This document shows, in pieces, positions 1 to 8,439 of a DNA stretch of 64,000 bases (its first letter is position 1; each line of letters begins with the position of its first letter). A model generated the notes under the pieces. It searched no databases. It was not told where the DNA came from and saw nothing but the letters and a program-made list of their open reading frames with translations. The translations under genes were made by a program, and so were the position numbers. The stretch comes from Actinacidiphila yeochonensis CN732 (GTDB lineage Bacteria > Actinomycetota > Actinomycetes > Streptomycetales > Streptomycetaceae): positions 620,001-684,000 of the forward strand of contig NZ_JQNR01000005.1 of assembly GCF_000745345.1 (NCBI RefSeq). The letters are read 5' to 3'.

Positions 1-1
1 G

Positions 2-664
2 CCGGCCGTGCTCGGCTCCATGCGCGTGCGGGCCGAGGCGCGCCGCGAGGCCCGGCGGCTCCAGGGCGAGGAGGCCGGGCGGGCGGTGCGCGACTACGTC
101 CAGTTCGCCACGCACCTCGCGTTCCTCCGGGACGCCGCCGAACGCGGGGCCCCCACAGCCGACTTCGCCGCGCGCGAGGCCGAACTCCTGGCCCACCTGT
201 GGCACCGCAAGACCTGGGCCGGCCCGGCGCTCGCCTACGCCGCCCGGCTCACCGGCGACCGCCCCCTGTGGCCCACACAACTCCCGGGCCCCCACGGCTC
301 CTGGGCCCCGTACCCGTCCTACCCCCCGGGCCCGCAGCAGGGCTTCCCGGCCCCGTACGCGCTCCACCCGGCCCCGTACGCGGGTTACGCCGCCCAGGGC
401 CCGGCCCCGTACCCGCCGCCGCGCCAGGCGGCCCCCCAGTGGCCCCAGTGGCCCGCACAACCGCCGTCCATACCCCCGCAGCCCGTGGCGTCCGAACCCA
501 TACCCCCGCAACCCGTCGCGCCCGAACCCGGGCCGTCGCAACCCGCCGCGTCCGAACCCGGGCCATCGCAACCCGTGCCGTCGCAACCCGTGCCGTCGCA
601 GTCCGCCGCGCCGAAGGACCCGTACCAGCCGCCGCCGTGGCCGGCCCCGCCCCGCGACTCCTGA
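2..664 (+). CDS. C-terminal part of an unidentified protein with a Pro-rich tail (5' end outside window)
   Basis: The frame is open to the left edge and the first start in view (GTG at 8) has no ribosome binding site, so this is the end of a longer gene. The first ~85 residues are charged and helical (for example EARREARRLQ and LAHLWHRKTW). The last ~130 residues are a disordered Pro/Gln/Ser tail built from repeated units such as PSQPVAPEPG. From memory, the helical part resembles the cytoplasmic tail that follows the membrane domain of actinobacterial PrsW-type intramembrane proteases, but no membrane segment or catalytic motif lies in the window, so this is only a suggestion. Confidence 0.5.
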   Translation, partial: PAVLGSMRVRAEARREARRLQGEEAGRAVRDYVQFATHLAFLRDAAERGAPTADFAAREAELLAHLWHRKTWAGPALAYAARLTGDRPLWPTQLPGPHGSWAPYPSYPPGPQQGFPAPYALHPAPYAGYAAQGPAPYPPPRQAAPQWPQWPAQPPSIPPQPVASEPIPPQPVAPEPGPSQPAASEPGPSQPVPSQPVPSQSAAPKDPYQPPPWPAPPRDS

Positions 665-726
665 TCCCAGGGCCGGCGGACGGGAGCGGGTGGCGAACCG
701 GGTGGTTCACACGGGAAGATGCCGTT

Positions 727-1299
727 ATGGACTACGAGCGCCTGCACGCCATCGCTGAGGAACTGGCGAACCACGCTCCTGACACGGTGCGCGGCTACGA
801 GATCGCCGACCAAGGCATCGTCATGATGGCGCCGCCGTCACGACCCCACGAGTTCAACGCCTTCGTGATTCGACAGCAGCTGGACCGCGCCATTGAGCCG
901 GGCCTCGTCGCCCACACCGGCGGCGAGGTGGAAGAAGCCGCGATCGGCCGACTCAGGCGGCCGGACGTGATCGTGATTCCCTTCGAGGCATTCTCCGCCC
1001 GCATCATGTCCGCCTTCAGCCCGGCGGACGTCGCATGTGTCGTAGAGATCGTCTCTCCCACGAACCACACCACGGACTACATCGACAAGGTCCGTGACTA
1101 TGCGGCCATGGGCATCGACCCCTACCTGGTGATCGACCCACGCACGAGCACGGTAACCGTCTTCACCGACCCGAGCTTTGGGGAGAGCGAGCCGACGTAC
1201 CGCGGCCGTCACGACTACGCCTTCGGTGACAAGGTGGCTGTCGGTACGTGGACCCTCGACACCAGCGAGTTGCAGTCGTACCCCGTACCGACGGAGTAG
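727..1299 (+). CDS. Uma2 family (DUF820) PD-(D/E)XK nuclease-like protein
   Basis: This 190-residue protein has the order of motifs of the Uma2 family. There is an N-terminal GYEIADQGIVMMAPPS segment, then RRPDVIVIP (Asp of the nuclease fold), CVVEIVSP (Glu), and DKVRDYAAMGIDPYLVIDP with the Lys and the terminal strand. Uma2 proteins have a restriction-endonuclease-like fold and are abundant in cyanobacteria and Streptomyces; their cellular role is not settled. ATG 727 follows the previous stop by 62 bases and gives the usual family length. The gene stands alone, convergent with the M23 peptidase gene. The residues expected for metal binding are present, so it looks intact. Confidence 0.85.
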   Translation: MDYERLHAIAEELANHAPDTVRGYEIADQGIVMMAPPSRPHEFNAFVIRQQLDRAIEPGLVAHTGGEVEEAAIGRLRRPDVIVIPFEAFSARIMSAFSPADVACVVEIVSPTNHTTDYIDKVRDYAAMGIDPYLVIDPRTSTVTVFTDPSFGESEPTYRGRHDYAFGDKVAVGTWTLDTSELQSYPVPTE

Positions 1300-1369
1300 A
1301 CGGGTAGAGGCCGTAGCCGAAGTACGTAGTAGAGCCCCACATTTACCGGGGCCCTACTGCCTCCTCCTA

Positions 1370-2373
1370 TCAGAGCACCGCGTCGTGCGCGTGCAGCCAC
1401 TCCAGCGGGTCCACCGGGGCGCCGCCGGCCGGGCGGACTTCGAGGTGGAGGTGGGGAGCGGGGATATTGCCGGTGGCGCCGACGCGGCCGACGGTGTCGC
1501 CCGTGGTGACCCGGCCCTCCGTGGCGACCACGGTGGACAGGTGGCAGTACCACAGCTCGGTGCCGTCATCGAGGGTGACGACGACGCGGTAGCCGAAGCT
1601 GCCCGCCCATCCGGCGGAGCTGACCGTGCCGCCGTGGACGGCGTGGACGGGGGTGCCCGTCGCGGCGGTGAAGTCCTGGCCGGCGTGGAAGTTGCCCCAC
1701 GGGTCGGACTCGCCGAAGCGGGCGCCCAGCGTGGCACCGGCGACCGGCTTGATGTAGGAGGCGGCGAACCGCTCCAGCCGCTCGGCCTCGGCGCGGGCGG
1801 CGGCCTCGGCCTCCTCGCGGACCTTCGCCTCGGCGGCGGCCTTCGCGGCGGCGGCCTGCTCGCGCACCCGGCGCTCGGCGGCCTCACGGGCGGCCTGCGC
1901 GGCGGCGACCCGCTCGGCCTCCTCGCGGACGGCGCGGGCGGCGGCCTCACGAGTGGCGGCGACCTGGCCGAGGATGCGTGCGCACAGCGCCGCGCCGGGG
2001 TCGGAGGACGCGTCGGCCTGCCGCCCCTCGGCGGCCTCGGCCTCGGCCTCGGCCTCAGGCTCAGACTCAGGCTCGGACACTGCCTCGGCCTCGGCCTCGA
2101 CGACCGGAGCCGGCTGAGCGGCGACGGCGGTCGAGGGGGCGTAGGCCGGGGCGCCGACGAAACGGGTGCCGGGGCGGCATCCGGCAGCGGGATCGCGGTG
2201 CCGGGGGCCGCGGGGGCGGGGGCGGCAAGGCCGGCGGCGCCGAAGGTCGCCGCGCGGGCGGAGGCGGCGCCGGGGACGGTGCCGCGCGGCCGGGGGAGCC
2301 GGATGTCGTCGCGCTCCTGGACGGTGTCGCCCTCGGTGCGGACAGGGGCGTAGGCAAGCTGGTCGGACGCCAC
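1370..2373 (-). CDS. M23 family metallopeptidase (cell-wall hydrolase), apparent frameshift near 2148-2153
   Basis: The catalytic half (1370 to about 2150) has a long Ala/Glu/Arg coiled coil followed by an M23 LytM domain. Zn/active-site motifs are FHAGQDF, LWYCHLS and PAPHLHLEV. M23 enzymes cleave peptidoglycan cross-bridges outside the cell. The start is GTG 2373, with a good SD (ggaagg) and a c-di-AMP riboswitch just upstream. From that start the frame stays protein-like (ends IPLPDAAPAP) only to about 2160 and then turns into Arg/Pro nonsense. The -1 frame carries the natural continuation (GAPAYAPSTAVAAQ). One missing base in the four-G run 2148-2151 (CCCC on the coding strand) would join the frames. 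A shorter 236-residue product could start at GTG 2080 but would lack the riboswitch-linked start. No clear signal peptide is visible. Sequencing error or a real lesion are both possible. Confidence 0.75.
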
Positions 2374-2395
2374 GGGGGCGCGCTCCTTCCCTCTC

Positions 2396-2540
2396 TCTCG
2401 CCTACCGGGTTAGCTGACGGGTTCGGAGGAAGAAGGTCTCCTACGGGCCTGGTTGCTGCCCGATTCACCCCATGTTCTCGGGTCCCCGGTTCCCGCGGAC
2501 GGGATTCGGCAAGCGCACGGTCGGCCGCCTTGGCGGCGGC
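2396..2540 (-). ncRNA. ydaO/yuaA-type c-di-AMP riboswitch
   Basis: Reading the minus strand from about 2540 to 2396, there are the blocks GGGAACCGGGGA, GGGGTGAATC, AGGAGACCTT and the hallmark CCGAACCCGTCAGCTAACC followed by CGGTAGGC, in the order and spacing of the ydaO/yuaA class. In actinomycetes this class precedes cell-wall hydrolases (rpf, NlpC/P60, M23), and c-di-AMP binding turns expression off. It ends about 25 bases before the GTG start of the M23 gene. The exact 5' boundary is estimated; transcription probably starts between 2540 and 2600. Confidence 0.9.
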
Positions 2541-2912
2541 GTTGACGACCGCGCTGCGTTATCGAACGTTAATAGAGCCCGAAGGGTTTTCCAAGCCGAA
2601 TCGGAGAGTTGGCGACGAGCACAATACGGCCATCGGGGGATGTCGGCCCCTAAAAGAGTCATCCCGCGTGGCCAGGCGGTGACATGAGCGTGCGCCAGTC
2701 GTTATCAGACACCCCTGCGAACCACTACCCACGGTGAGCGGACGACTGCGATCCACCCCGGCGCGCCGACCGGACGGCGCCGACCGTCAGCGGTATGGAC
2801 CTCTGCCGATCGGAGAAGCGCTTGGCACGACCGGGGAGCGGGCCCCACGATGGGCTCGCGCGACGTTCTTGTCATGCACGCGCTCATATTACGCCACCTC
2901 AGGGAGCCTGCC
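2541..2912. other. Divergent intergenic region between riboswitch and amidase gene
   Basis: This stretch must hold the promoter of the riboswitch transcript (minus strand) and that of the amidase gene (plus strand). It contains an AT-richer patch with AACGTT at 2566-2571, but I cannot assign -35/-10 boxes with confidence. No gene is visible. Confidence 0.4.
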
Positions 2913-3641
2913 ATGGAACGCCCCGGCACCCCCGGAACCCCTCGAACCACCCTCCCCGTCGGCTCGCCCGGCCTCCCCGGCCTCCCCCTCGGCCCGGCCG
3001 AGGCCGTTCACGCCCCGGACCCCGACCCCGTCCGCGTTCCCGACCCCGGCCGGCGCTCGCTGCTGCGCGGCGGGCTCGCACTGGGCGCCTCGGCGGCCGC
3101 GGCGCTCGGCGGCGGCCTGTGGACCGGTGCGGGACCGGCCGCGGCCGCCACCGCGGTGGACTACCCGGGCGCCACCTGGGCCCCGGCCAGCACCGCCAAC
3201 TACACCGTCTCCGACCGGCCGGCGACGTATCCGATCGACCTCGTCGTCATCCACGTCACCCAGGAGACCTTCGACGACACCATCACGCTCTTCCAGGACC
3301 CGGCGCACGCCGCCTGCGCGCACTACGTGGTGCGCTCGGCCGACGGACACATCGACCAGTGCGTGCGCGAGCAGGACATCGCCTGGCACGCCGGCAACTG
3401 GGACTACAACACCCGCAGCATCGGCATCGAGCACGAGGGCTACGTGGACGACCCGTCCTGGTTCACCACGGACATGTACCACGCGTCGGCGGCCCTGACC
3501 GCGGAGATCTGCGACAAGTACGGCATCCCCAAGGACCGCGAGCACATCATCGGCCACGTGCAGGTGCCCGGCACCGACCACACCGACCCCGGGCCCAACT
3601 GGGACTGGGTGCGCTACATCCGCGACGTCAACGGCGGCTGA
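2913..3641 (+). CDS. Secreted N-acetylmuramoyl-L-alanine amidase (Amidase_2/PGRP fold)
   Basis: This 242-residue protein has a twin-arginine-like signal: DPGRRSLLRGGLALGAS, then an Ala-rich hydrophobic core ending near residue 75. An amidase_2 (T7 lysozyme/PGRP) domain follows. The first Zn ligand is in DLVVIHVTQ; AHYVVRSADGHIDQCV and IAWHAGNWDYN are conserved blocks. The second His and the catalytic region are in EHIIGHVQVPGTDHTDPG. It should cleave the MurNAc-L-Ala bond of peptidoglycan outside the membrane. ATG 2913 has an SD (agggag) 7 bases upstream; an upstream ATG at 2850 would add residues before the signal with no SD. It lies next to a riboswitch-controlled M23 hydrolase, so this corner is a small wall-remodelling locus. 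Confidence 0.9.
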   Translation: MERPGTPGTPRTTLPVGSPGLPGLPLGPAEAVHAPDPDPVRVPDPGRRSLLRGGLALGASAAAALGGGLWTGAGPAAAATAVDYPGATWAPASTANYTVSDRPATYPIDLVVIHVTQETFDDTITLFQDPAHAACAHYVVRSADGHIDQCVREQDIAWHAGNWDYNTRSIGIEHEGYVDDPSWFTTDMYHASAALTAEICDKYGIPKDREHIIGHVQVPGTDHTDPGPNWDWVRYIRDVNGG

Positions 3642-3754
3642 GCCGTCGTCGTCCTGGCCGTCCTGGCCGTCCTCGCTCTCTTGGCCGTCCTCGCCGTCCC
3701 GCCGTCCCCGCCAAGCAACCGCGCACGGCGGCCGCCTGGTGGACACTGGTCGCG

Positions 3755-4786
3755 ATGGACGAGACACGGGGGAACAGGGACGGGCAGCCGGGCCCCGGGG
3801 CTGACGACCCGGGCACGGACGCGGACGCGGGTACGGGTTCGGACACGAGTACGAGTTCGGACGCGGACGCGGCGGGCGGACCGGTGCGCGGCGGGGCGGG
3901 TGGCGGCCTAGCCGAGCGGTTCGAGGTCGAGCGGCCCCGGCTGCGGGCGGTGGCCTACCGCGTCCTCGGGTCGTCGGACGAGGCCGAGGACGCCGTCCAG
4001 GAGGCGTGGCTGCGGCTGGACCGCGCGGACGCCGCCGAGGTACGCGACCTCACGGCCTGGCTCACCACGGTGGTGGGCCGGATCTGCCTGAACCTGCTGC
4101 GCTCGCGCGCCACCCGGCGCGAGGAGTCGTGGGAGGCGGTGGCGACCCCCGAGGCGGACGCGGCGGCCGGCGGGCGGCCGCCGGCCGCCGCGGGCGACCC
4201 GGAGCAGCAGGCGGTGCTCGCCGACTCGGTGGGCCGGGCGCTGCTGGTGGTGCTGGACACCCTGGGGCCCGCCGAGCGGCTGGCGTTCGTGCTGCACGAC
4301 CTCTTCGCGGTGCCGTTCGAGGCCATCGGGCCGATCGTGGAGCGCTCTCCGGCCGCCGCCCGGCAGTTGGCCAGCCGCGCGCGGCGGCGGGTGGCGGACG
4401 CCCCCGGCTCCCCGGAACCGGACATGCGGCGGCAGCGCGAGGTGGTCGAGGCGTTCCGGGCGGCCTCCCGGGACGGTGACTTCGAGGCGCTGGTCGGGCT
4501 GCTCGACCCGGACGCGCTGCTGCGGGTGGACGCGGTGGCCGCCGGGTACGGCACCGTCCCGGCCCGTGGCGGCACGGCCGTGGCGCGCGTGTTCAGCGGC
4601 CGGGCCAAAGCGGCGGTGCCGGTGTTGGCCAGCGGGGTCCCGGCGATGGCGTGGGCACCGGGCGGACGGCTGCGGGTGCTCGTGGCCTTCACCCTCCTCG
4701 GCGGCCGGATCACGGCCGTCGACGTCCTCTCCGACCCGGAGCAGCTCGCCCGGCTCGACGTGGTGTACCTGGAGCAGCCGCGCTGA
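3755..4786 (+). CDS. ECF RNA polymerase sigma factor, SigJ (ECF41-like) type with SnoaL-like C-terminal domain
   Basis: The order is an acidic/disordered N-terminal ~50 residues, region 2 (RPRLRAVAYRVLGSSDEAEDAVQEAWLR, split here as RPRLRAVAYRVLGS and DEAEDAVQEAWLRL), region 4 (GPAERLAFVLHDLFAVPFEAI, with RSPAAARQLASRARRR), then ~130 residues of SnoaL-like fold (FEALVGLLDPDALLRVDA ... AVDVLSDPEQLARLDVV). In ECF41/SigJ proteins this C-terminal domain tunes sigma activity in place of a separate anti-sigma factor. Such genes usually sit beside a carboxymuconolactone-decarboxylase/DUF1772 partner; none is adjacent here, although an AhpD-like gene lies 7 kb away. ATG 3755 was chosen; the frame is open further upstream inside the amidase gene. 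Confidence 0.88.
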   Translation: MDETRGNRDGQPGPGADDPGTDADAGTGSDTSTSSDADAAGGPVRGGAGGGLAERFEVERPRLRAVAYRVLGSSDEAEDAVQEAWLRLDRADAAEVRDLTAWLTTVVGRICLNLLRSRATRREESWEAVATPEADAAAGGRPPAAAGDPEQQAVLADSVGRALLVVLDTLGPAERLAFVLHDLFAVPFEAIGPIVERSPAAARQLASRARRRVADAPGSPEPDMRRQREVVEAFRAASRDGDFEALVGLLDPDALLRVDAVAAGYGTVPARGGTAVARVFSGRAKAAVPVLASGVPAMAWAPGGRLRVLVAFTLLGGRITAVDVLSDPEQLARLDVVYLEQPR

Positions 4787-4817
4787 CCCCGGCCGCGGCC
4801 GTCCCGCCGGGTCGCTT

Positions 4818-4844
4818 GGGACGGCTGGGACGGCTGGGACGGCT
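4818..4844. repeat. 9-bp tandem repeat, 3 copies
   Basis: The unit gggacggct occurs three times head to tail just after the sigma-factor stop, in the convergent gap to the ATP-grasp gene (4787-5002). No hairpin terminator is obvious in that gap. Confidence 0.8.
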
Positions 4845-5002
4845 GACGGGAGCTGAACGCCCGGGCGGCGAAAGAGGAGTTCGTCCCCGACGCCCGCGAG
4901 CGACTCACCCACTACTGCGCCCTGCGCCCGGCCGGATGACGGCGGGGCGCAGGGCGGTCGGGCACAGGGCGGTCGGGCGTCGAGCCGTCTCGCGTCGGAA
5001 CG

Positions 5003-6445
5003 TCAGTCCTCGGCGAGGAGGGCGGGCGCGGTCGGGTGCCAGGGAGGTGCCACGGTGTTGACGGCCGGGGCGCCGCCGCCCTGGGCCACCTCCTCGTACC
5101 GTGGCGGCTGCCCGAAGCGGGCGGCCGGCTCGTACCGGGGAGCCGCCGGCTCCGTACGTGGTGCCCGCGCCGGGACCGGGACGGCCGGGAGGGCGTCGGT
5201 GAGCGCGACCTGCACCGCGGCAGGCACAGCCGCAGGCAGAGCGGCTGGCACAGCGGCAGGCGCGGCAGGCCCACCCGGCAAGGACGGCTCGACGGGCACG
5301 GGTTCCGCGATCGGTCCCTCCGGGTCGGTCCGCACGGTCGCCGCGTCCGCGCCGTCGGCGTCGACCGCGACGTCCGTCACCGCCACCCGGCCGCCCAGGC
5401 GCGGGGCCGGCAGCGGGCCGGTGTCGCCGTCGAGCAGCAGCCGGACCGCGGCCCAGGGCAGGTTCAGCCCGGTGAAGGCGGTCTGGAAGATCCCGGCGGA
5501 GGGGCGCGGGTTGGCCTCCAGCAGCACCGGTTCACCTGCCCGGTAGCGGAGTTGGACGTTGGTCAGGTAGGCGAGGCCGAAGTGGCCGACGAGCCTCCGG
5601 GCCACCGCCACCGGCGCCGGGTCGTCCAGCAGGTGCCGGTAGCGACCGTGTTTGGCCCGGGCGACGCCCACCAGCAGCGAACCCCCGGGCCGCGAGAGGC
5701 AGTCCACGCTCACCTCCGGCCCGTCCAGGTACGGCATCACCAGGAACTCCGGGACGGCCCGGCCCTGGTCCTCGGCGCGCCGCAAGGCGTCCACCACCGC
5801 CGCGGTGGAGACGACGGGCTCGGGCGCGGCCAGCAGGTCCCGCAGCGTCAGCGGCGCGTCGTCCAGCACGCGGAAGCCGAACGCGGAGAACTCGCCGGCC
5901 GGTTTGAAGCACAGCCGTTCACCGTCGGCGCCCAGCTCCTCCACGGCGGTGCGGAATCCGGCCGAGCCCGCCACCCGCCGCCACGGCGGGACCGGTACCC
6001 CGGCGGTCTCGGCGGCCTCGTAGGTACGCACCTTGCTGGTGAGCACCTCGACGGCCGCGGGCGGGGAGCACATCAGCGCCGTCCCGACGGCGGCGAAGGC
6101 GTCGGCGAGCCCGGCCAGCGCGGACAGCCGGCGCGGCGGGATCAGCACGTCGACGCCGTGCCGGCGGCAGAAGTCGAGTGCGAACTCCCCGTATACGGCG
6201 TCCCCGACGTACCGCGGCTCCACCCCGCCGACGTCGGCGGCCCGGAGCGCGGGCGCGTCCGGGTCGACGTTGGTCGCGTACACCCGGACGTCAGTACCGT
6301 CCGGGTTCTCCCGCAGCATCCGCATCACCTGCGCGGTGGCCACCCCCGCGCTGCTCAGCCAGACCCGAAGTGTGATCGCCGGCTCCCTTCCGTGCCGTCC
6401 GCCCCGCCCTGACCGGCCGCCGCTCCCTGCCGCTCCCCGCCGCAC
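5003..6445 (-). CDS. ATP-grasp domain protein (carbamoyl-phosphate-synthase-like ligase), start codon uncertain
   Basis: The core protein begins ITLRVWLSSAGVATAQVMRM, a Rossmann-like pre-ATP-grasp fold, followed by the ATP-grasp domain. RLCFKPAGEFSAFGFRVL and EFLVMPYLDGPEVSVDCLS are nucleotide-binding strands, and VLLEANPRPSAG is the Mg/ATP Glu-Asn motif. Such enzymes join a carboxylate to an amine with ATP; the substrate is unknown. The last ~110 residues are Ala/Pro-rich and disordered. Start: a very good SD (ggaaggga) sits 6-8 bases before codon 6376, but that codon is ATC, not ATG/GTG/TTG. The nearest canonical start is GTG 6445, which adds 23 Gly/Arg-rich residues that do not look like family sequence; I give 6445 as the outer limit. 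Convergent with the sigma-factor gene. Confidence 0.8.
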   Translation of the reverse strand: MRRGAAGSGGRSGRGGRHGREPAITLRVWLSSAGVATAQVMRMLRENPDGTDVRVYATNVDPDAPALRAADVGGVEPRYVGDAVYGEFALDFCRRHGVDVLIPPRRLSALAGLADAFAAVGTALMCSPPAAVEVLTSKVRTYEAAETAGVPVPPWRRVAGSAGFRTAVEELGADGERLCFKPAGEFSAFGFRVLDDAPLTLRDLLAAPEPVVSTAAVVDALRRAEDQGRAVPEFLVMPYLDGPEVSVDCLSRPGGSLLVGVARAKHGRYRHLLDDPAPVAVARRLVGHFGLAYLTNVQLRYRAGEPVLLEANPRPSAGIFQTAFTGLNLPWAAVRLLLDGDTGPLPAPRLGGRVAVTDVAVDADGADAATVRTDPEGPIAEPVPVEPSLPGGPAAPAAVPAALPAAVPAAVQVALTDALPAVPVPARAPRTEPAAPRYEPAARFGQPPRYEEVAQGGGAPAVNTVAPPWHPTAPALLAED

Positions 6446-6925
6446 GGGGTCCCCGGTGGACGTCGGCGTACCGGCCTGCGGCACCCACCGGCGCCCGCAG
6501 CGCCGCACCGCACCGCACCGCCGATACGCAGCCGGAGGACCCCAACGCCTATTACGCGTAATGCCGTTCATCCGGTCACCCGAGGGCGGTGAAGGAACGC
6601 GCGTCGGAGTCGACGCACCGTTCCGCAGCGCGTTCCGATCAGGTTTGGGCGGATCGTAGCCCGCTCGCGTGTCCGGGAGGTTTCTCTTGAACAGAACGTG
6701 GGACCGTTTTCGGCCGAACGGAGCGCCCGTCCCTGCACCGGCCCCGCCCCGTAGCGCGGGACGGCAACCCCCGAGCCGCCAACTCACCCACGGAGAAGGG
6801 GCGTCAGGCGGTTCGGACACGGCGGGAACGAGTACGGTCGCCGTCCGCGGGCAGTCAATGCCCGGCAGCACTCCCCGCCACCGGGCGGACCCGGACCGGA
6901 ACGACCAGCAGAAGCGGATCACCGT
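6446..6925. other. Divergent intergenic region with a 12-bp perfect palindrome
   Basis: I see no gene here. The one clear element is the perfect palindrome attacgcgtaat at 6551-6562, about 105 bases upstream of GTG 6445, in AT-richer surroundings; it could be an operator for the ATP-grasp gene. A run of candidate codons at 6669-6929 lacks an SD and has non-coding composition. Confidence 0.45.
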
Positions 6926-7402
6926 ATGAAGACCATTTGGGGTAGGGAGCCCGCCCTCTGGCTCTCCCTCTTCGCCGTCGCCGTGAAGCTCGGCACGGCG
7001 TTCGGCCTCGACCTCAGCGACAAGCAGCAGGCCTCCGTCAACGCCGTGGCCGCGGCGCTGGTCGGCCTGCTCACCGCGATCAGCGTCCACGACGGCATAA
7101 GTGCGGCGGTCCTCGGCCTGCTGCAGGCGGGCCTCTCCCTCGCCGTGGGCTTCGGCCTGCACTGGTCGCCAGACCAGCAGTCCACCGTCATGTCGTTCGC
7201 CGCCGTGGTCGTCGCCATGTGGACGCGGACACAGGTGACCGCGAAGGTCCCGCCGCCCCCCGCTGCCGCGACGGCAACGGTCGCCACGGCCCCGACCGCG
7301 ACGGCGCCCCCTGCCCCGGCCCCGGCCTCCTCCACCCCCACAACCACCGCCACCCCGGCCACCCCGACCGCCGCGACGCCCACGACGCCCACGACACCCT
7401 GA
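6926..7402 (+). CDS. Small holin-like membrane protein with Ala/Pro/Thr tail
   Basis: A 158-residue protein. Three hydrophobic helices lie in the first ~100 residues (PALWLSLFAVAVKLGTAFGL; VNAVAAALVGLLTAI; AAVLGLLQAGLSLAVGFGL), with acidic/polar turns containing the repeated phrase LSDKQQASVN / WSPDQQSTVM. An ~55-residue Ala/Pro/Thr low-complexity tail ends it. The architecture resembles putative holins of actinophage lysis cassettes, but no lysin or other phage gene is beside it. The start is ATG 6926. Confidence 0.65.
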   Translation: MKTIWGREPALWLSLFAVAVKLGTAFGLDLSDKQQASVNAVAAALVGLLTAISVHDGISAAVLGLLQAGLSLAVGFGLHWSPDQQSTVMSFAAVVVAMWTRTQVTAKVPPPPAAATATVATAPTATAPPAPAPASSTPTTTATPATPTAATPTTPTTP

Positions 7403-7512
7403 GCCGCCGCGCCTCCCGCCCCTCTTCGCACTGGCAGGGGGGCGGGACGGCCACAGGCCAGGACGATCGCAGCCGGGCGGTTACAGGCCAGGACGGTTAC
7501 GGCCCGGGGCGG

Positions 7513-8439
7513 TTACAGACGGCCCGCCTCCGTGACGCGCCGCAGGAAGTCCCGGGTTCGCGGCTGCCGGGGCGCGCCGAAGACCTCCTCCGGGGTGCCG
7601 CGTTCCAGCACCACGCCGCCGTCCAGGAAGCACACCTGGTCGGCGACCTCGCGGGCGAACGCCATCTCGTGCGTGGCCACCACCATCGTCATGCCCTCGG
7701 CCTTCAGTTCGCGCACCACCGCCAGCACCTCGCCGACGAGTTCGGGGTCGAGCGCGGCGGTGATCTCGTCCAGGAGCAGCAGCCGCGGCCGGGTCGCCAC
7801 CGCCCGCAGCAGGGCGACGCGCTGCTGCTGGCCGCCGCTGAGCCGGTCCGGGTAGGCGCCCGCGCGGTCGGCCAGGCCCAGCCGGTCGAGCAGTTCGAGC
7901 GCCCGCGCCTCGGCCTCCGCCCGGGCCCGCCGGTGCACCCGGCGCGGCGCGAGGGTGATGTTCTCCAGCACGGTCAGGTGCGGGAAGAGGTTGTACGCCT
8001 GGAAGACCACGCCGATCCGGCGCCGAACGGCGTCCTGGTCGGCGCGCGGGTCGGTGATCTCCTCCCCGTCGAGGTGGATCGCCCCGTCGTCCACCTCCTC
8101 CAGCAGGTTGGCGCACCGCAGCAGCGTGGACTTGCCCGAGCCGGAGGCGCCGATCAGCACGGTGACGGTGTGCGCGGGCACCTCCAGGTCCACGCCGCCG
8201 AGCACCACCGTGCCGCCGTACGTCTTGCGCACCGCCTCCAGCCGCAGCACCGGTTCGGCGGCAGGCTCCCCGAACGCCACGGCGCCCGGACCGCCGCCCC
8301 CCGTCCCGGCACCCGGTTCGCCGCCGCCTGCCTCGTCACCCGGCCTGCCGTCCCTGTCCCTGGCCCCGGTCTCGGCCTCGGCCTCGTCACCCGGCCGCCC
8401 GTCCCCGCTCCGGGCCCCGGCCCTCTCCGGTCCGCTCAC
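7513..8439 (-). CDS. Polar amino-acid ABC transporter, ATP-binding protein
   Basis: After a ~65-residue disordered Gly/Glu/Asp leader comes a complete ABC ATPase of the GlnQ/GluA type: LIGASGSGKSTLLRC (Walker A), VFQAYNLFPHLTVLENI (Q-loop region), LSGGQQQRVALLRAVA (signature), LLLLDEITAALDPELV (Walker B), VVATHEMAFAREVADQVCFL (H-loop). It powers uptake of an amino acid through the adjacent permease. GTG 8439 overlaps the permease stop by the GTGA tetranucleotide, so the genes are translationally coupled. It is the last gene of the minus-strand operon. The canonical ATPase would start about 65 residues in, so the leader is an unusual extension. Confidence 0.93.
   Translation of the reverse strand: MSGPERAGARSGDGRPGDEAEAETGARDRDGRPGDEAGGGEPGAGTGGGGPGAVAFGEPAAEPVLRLEAVRKTYGGTVVLGGVDLEVPAHTVTVLIGASGSGKSTLLRCANLLEEVDDGAIHLDGEEITDPRADQDAVRRRIGVVFQAYNLFPHLTVLENITLAPRRVHRRARAEAEARALELLDRLGLADRAGAYPDRLSGGQQQRVALLRAVATRPRLLLLDEITAALDPELVGEVLAVVRELKAEGMTMVVATHEMAFAREVADQVCFLDGGVVLERGTPEEVFGAPRQPRTRDFLRRVTEAGRL

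Noticed and set aside
6669..6929. 86-codon plus-strand gene
   Set aside because: No SD, Arg/Pro/Ser/Gly composition and overlap with the start of the holin-like gene.
6926..7402. Prophage lysis module
   Set aside because: Holin-like protein stands alone with no lysin, tail or capsid gene nearby.
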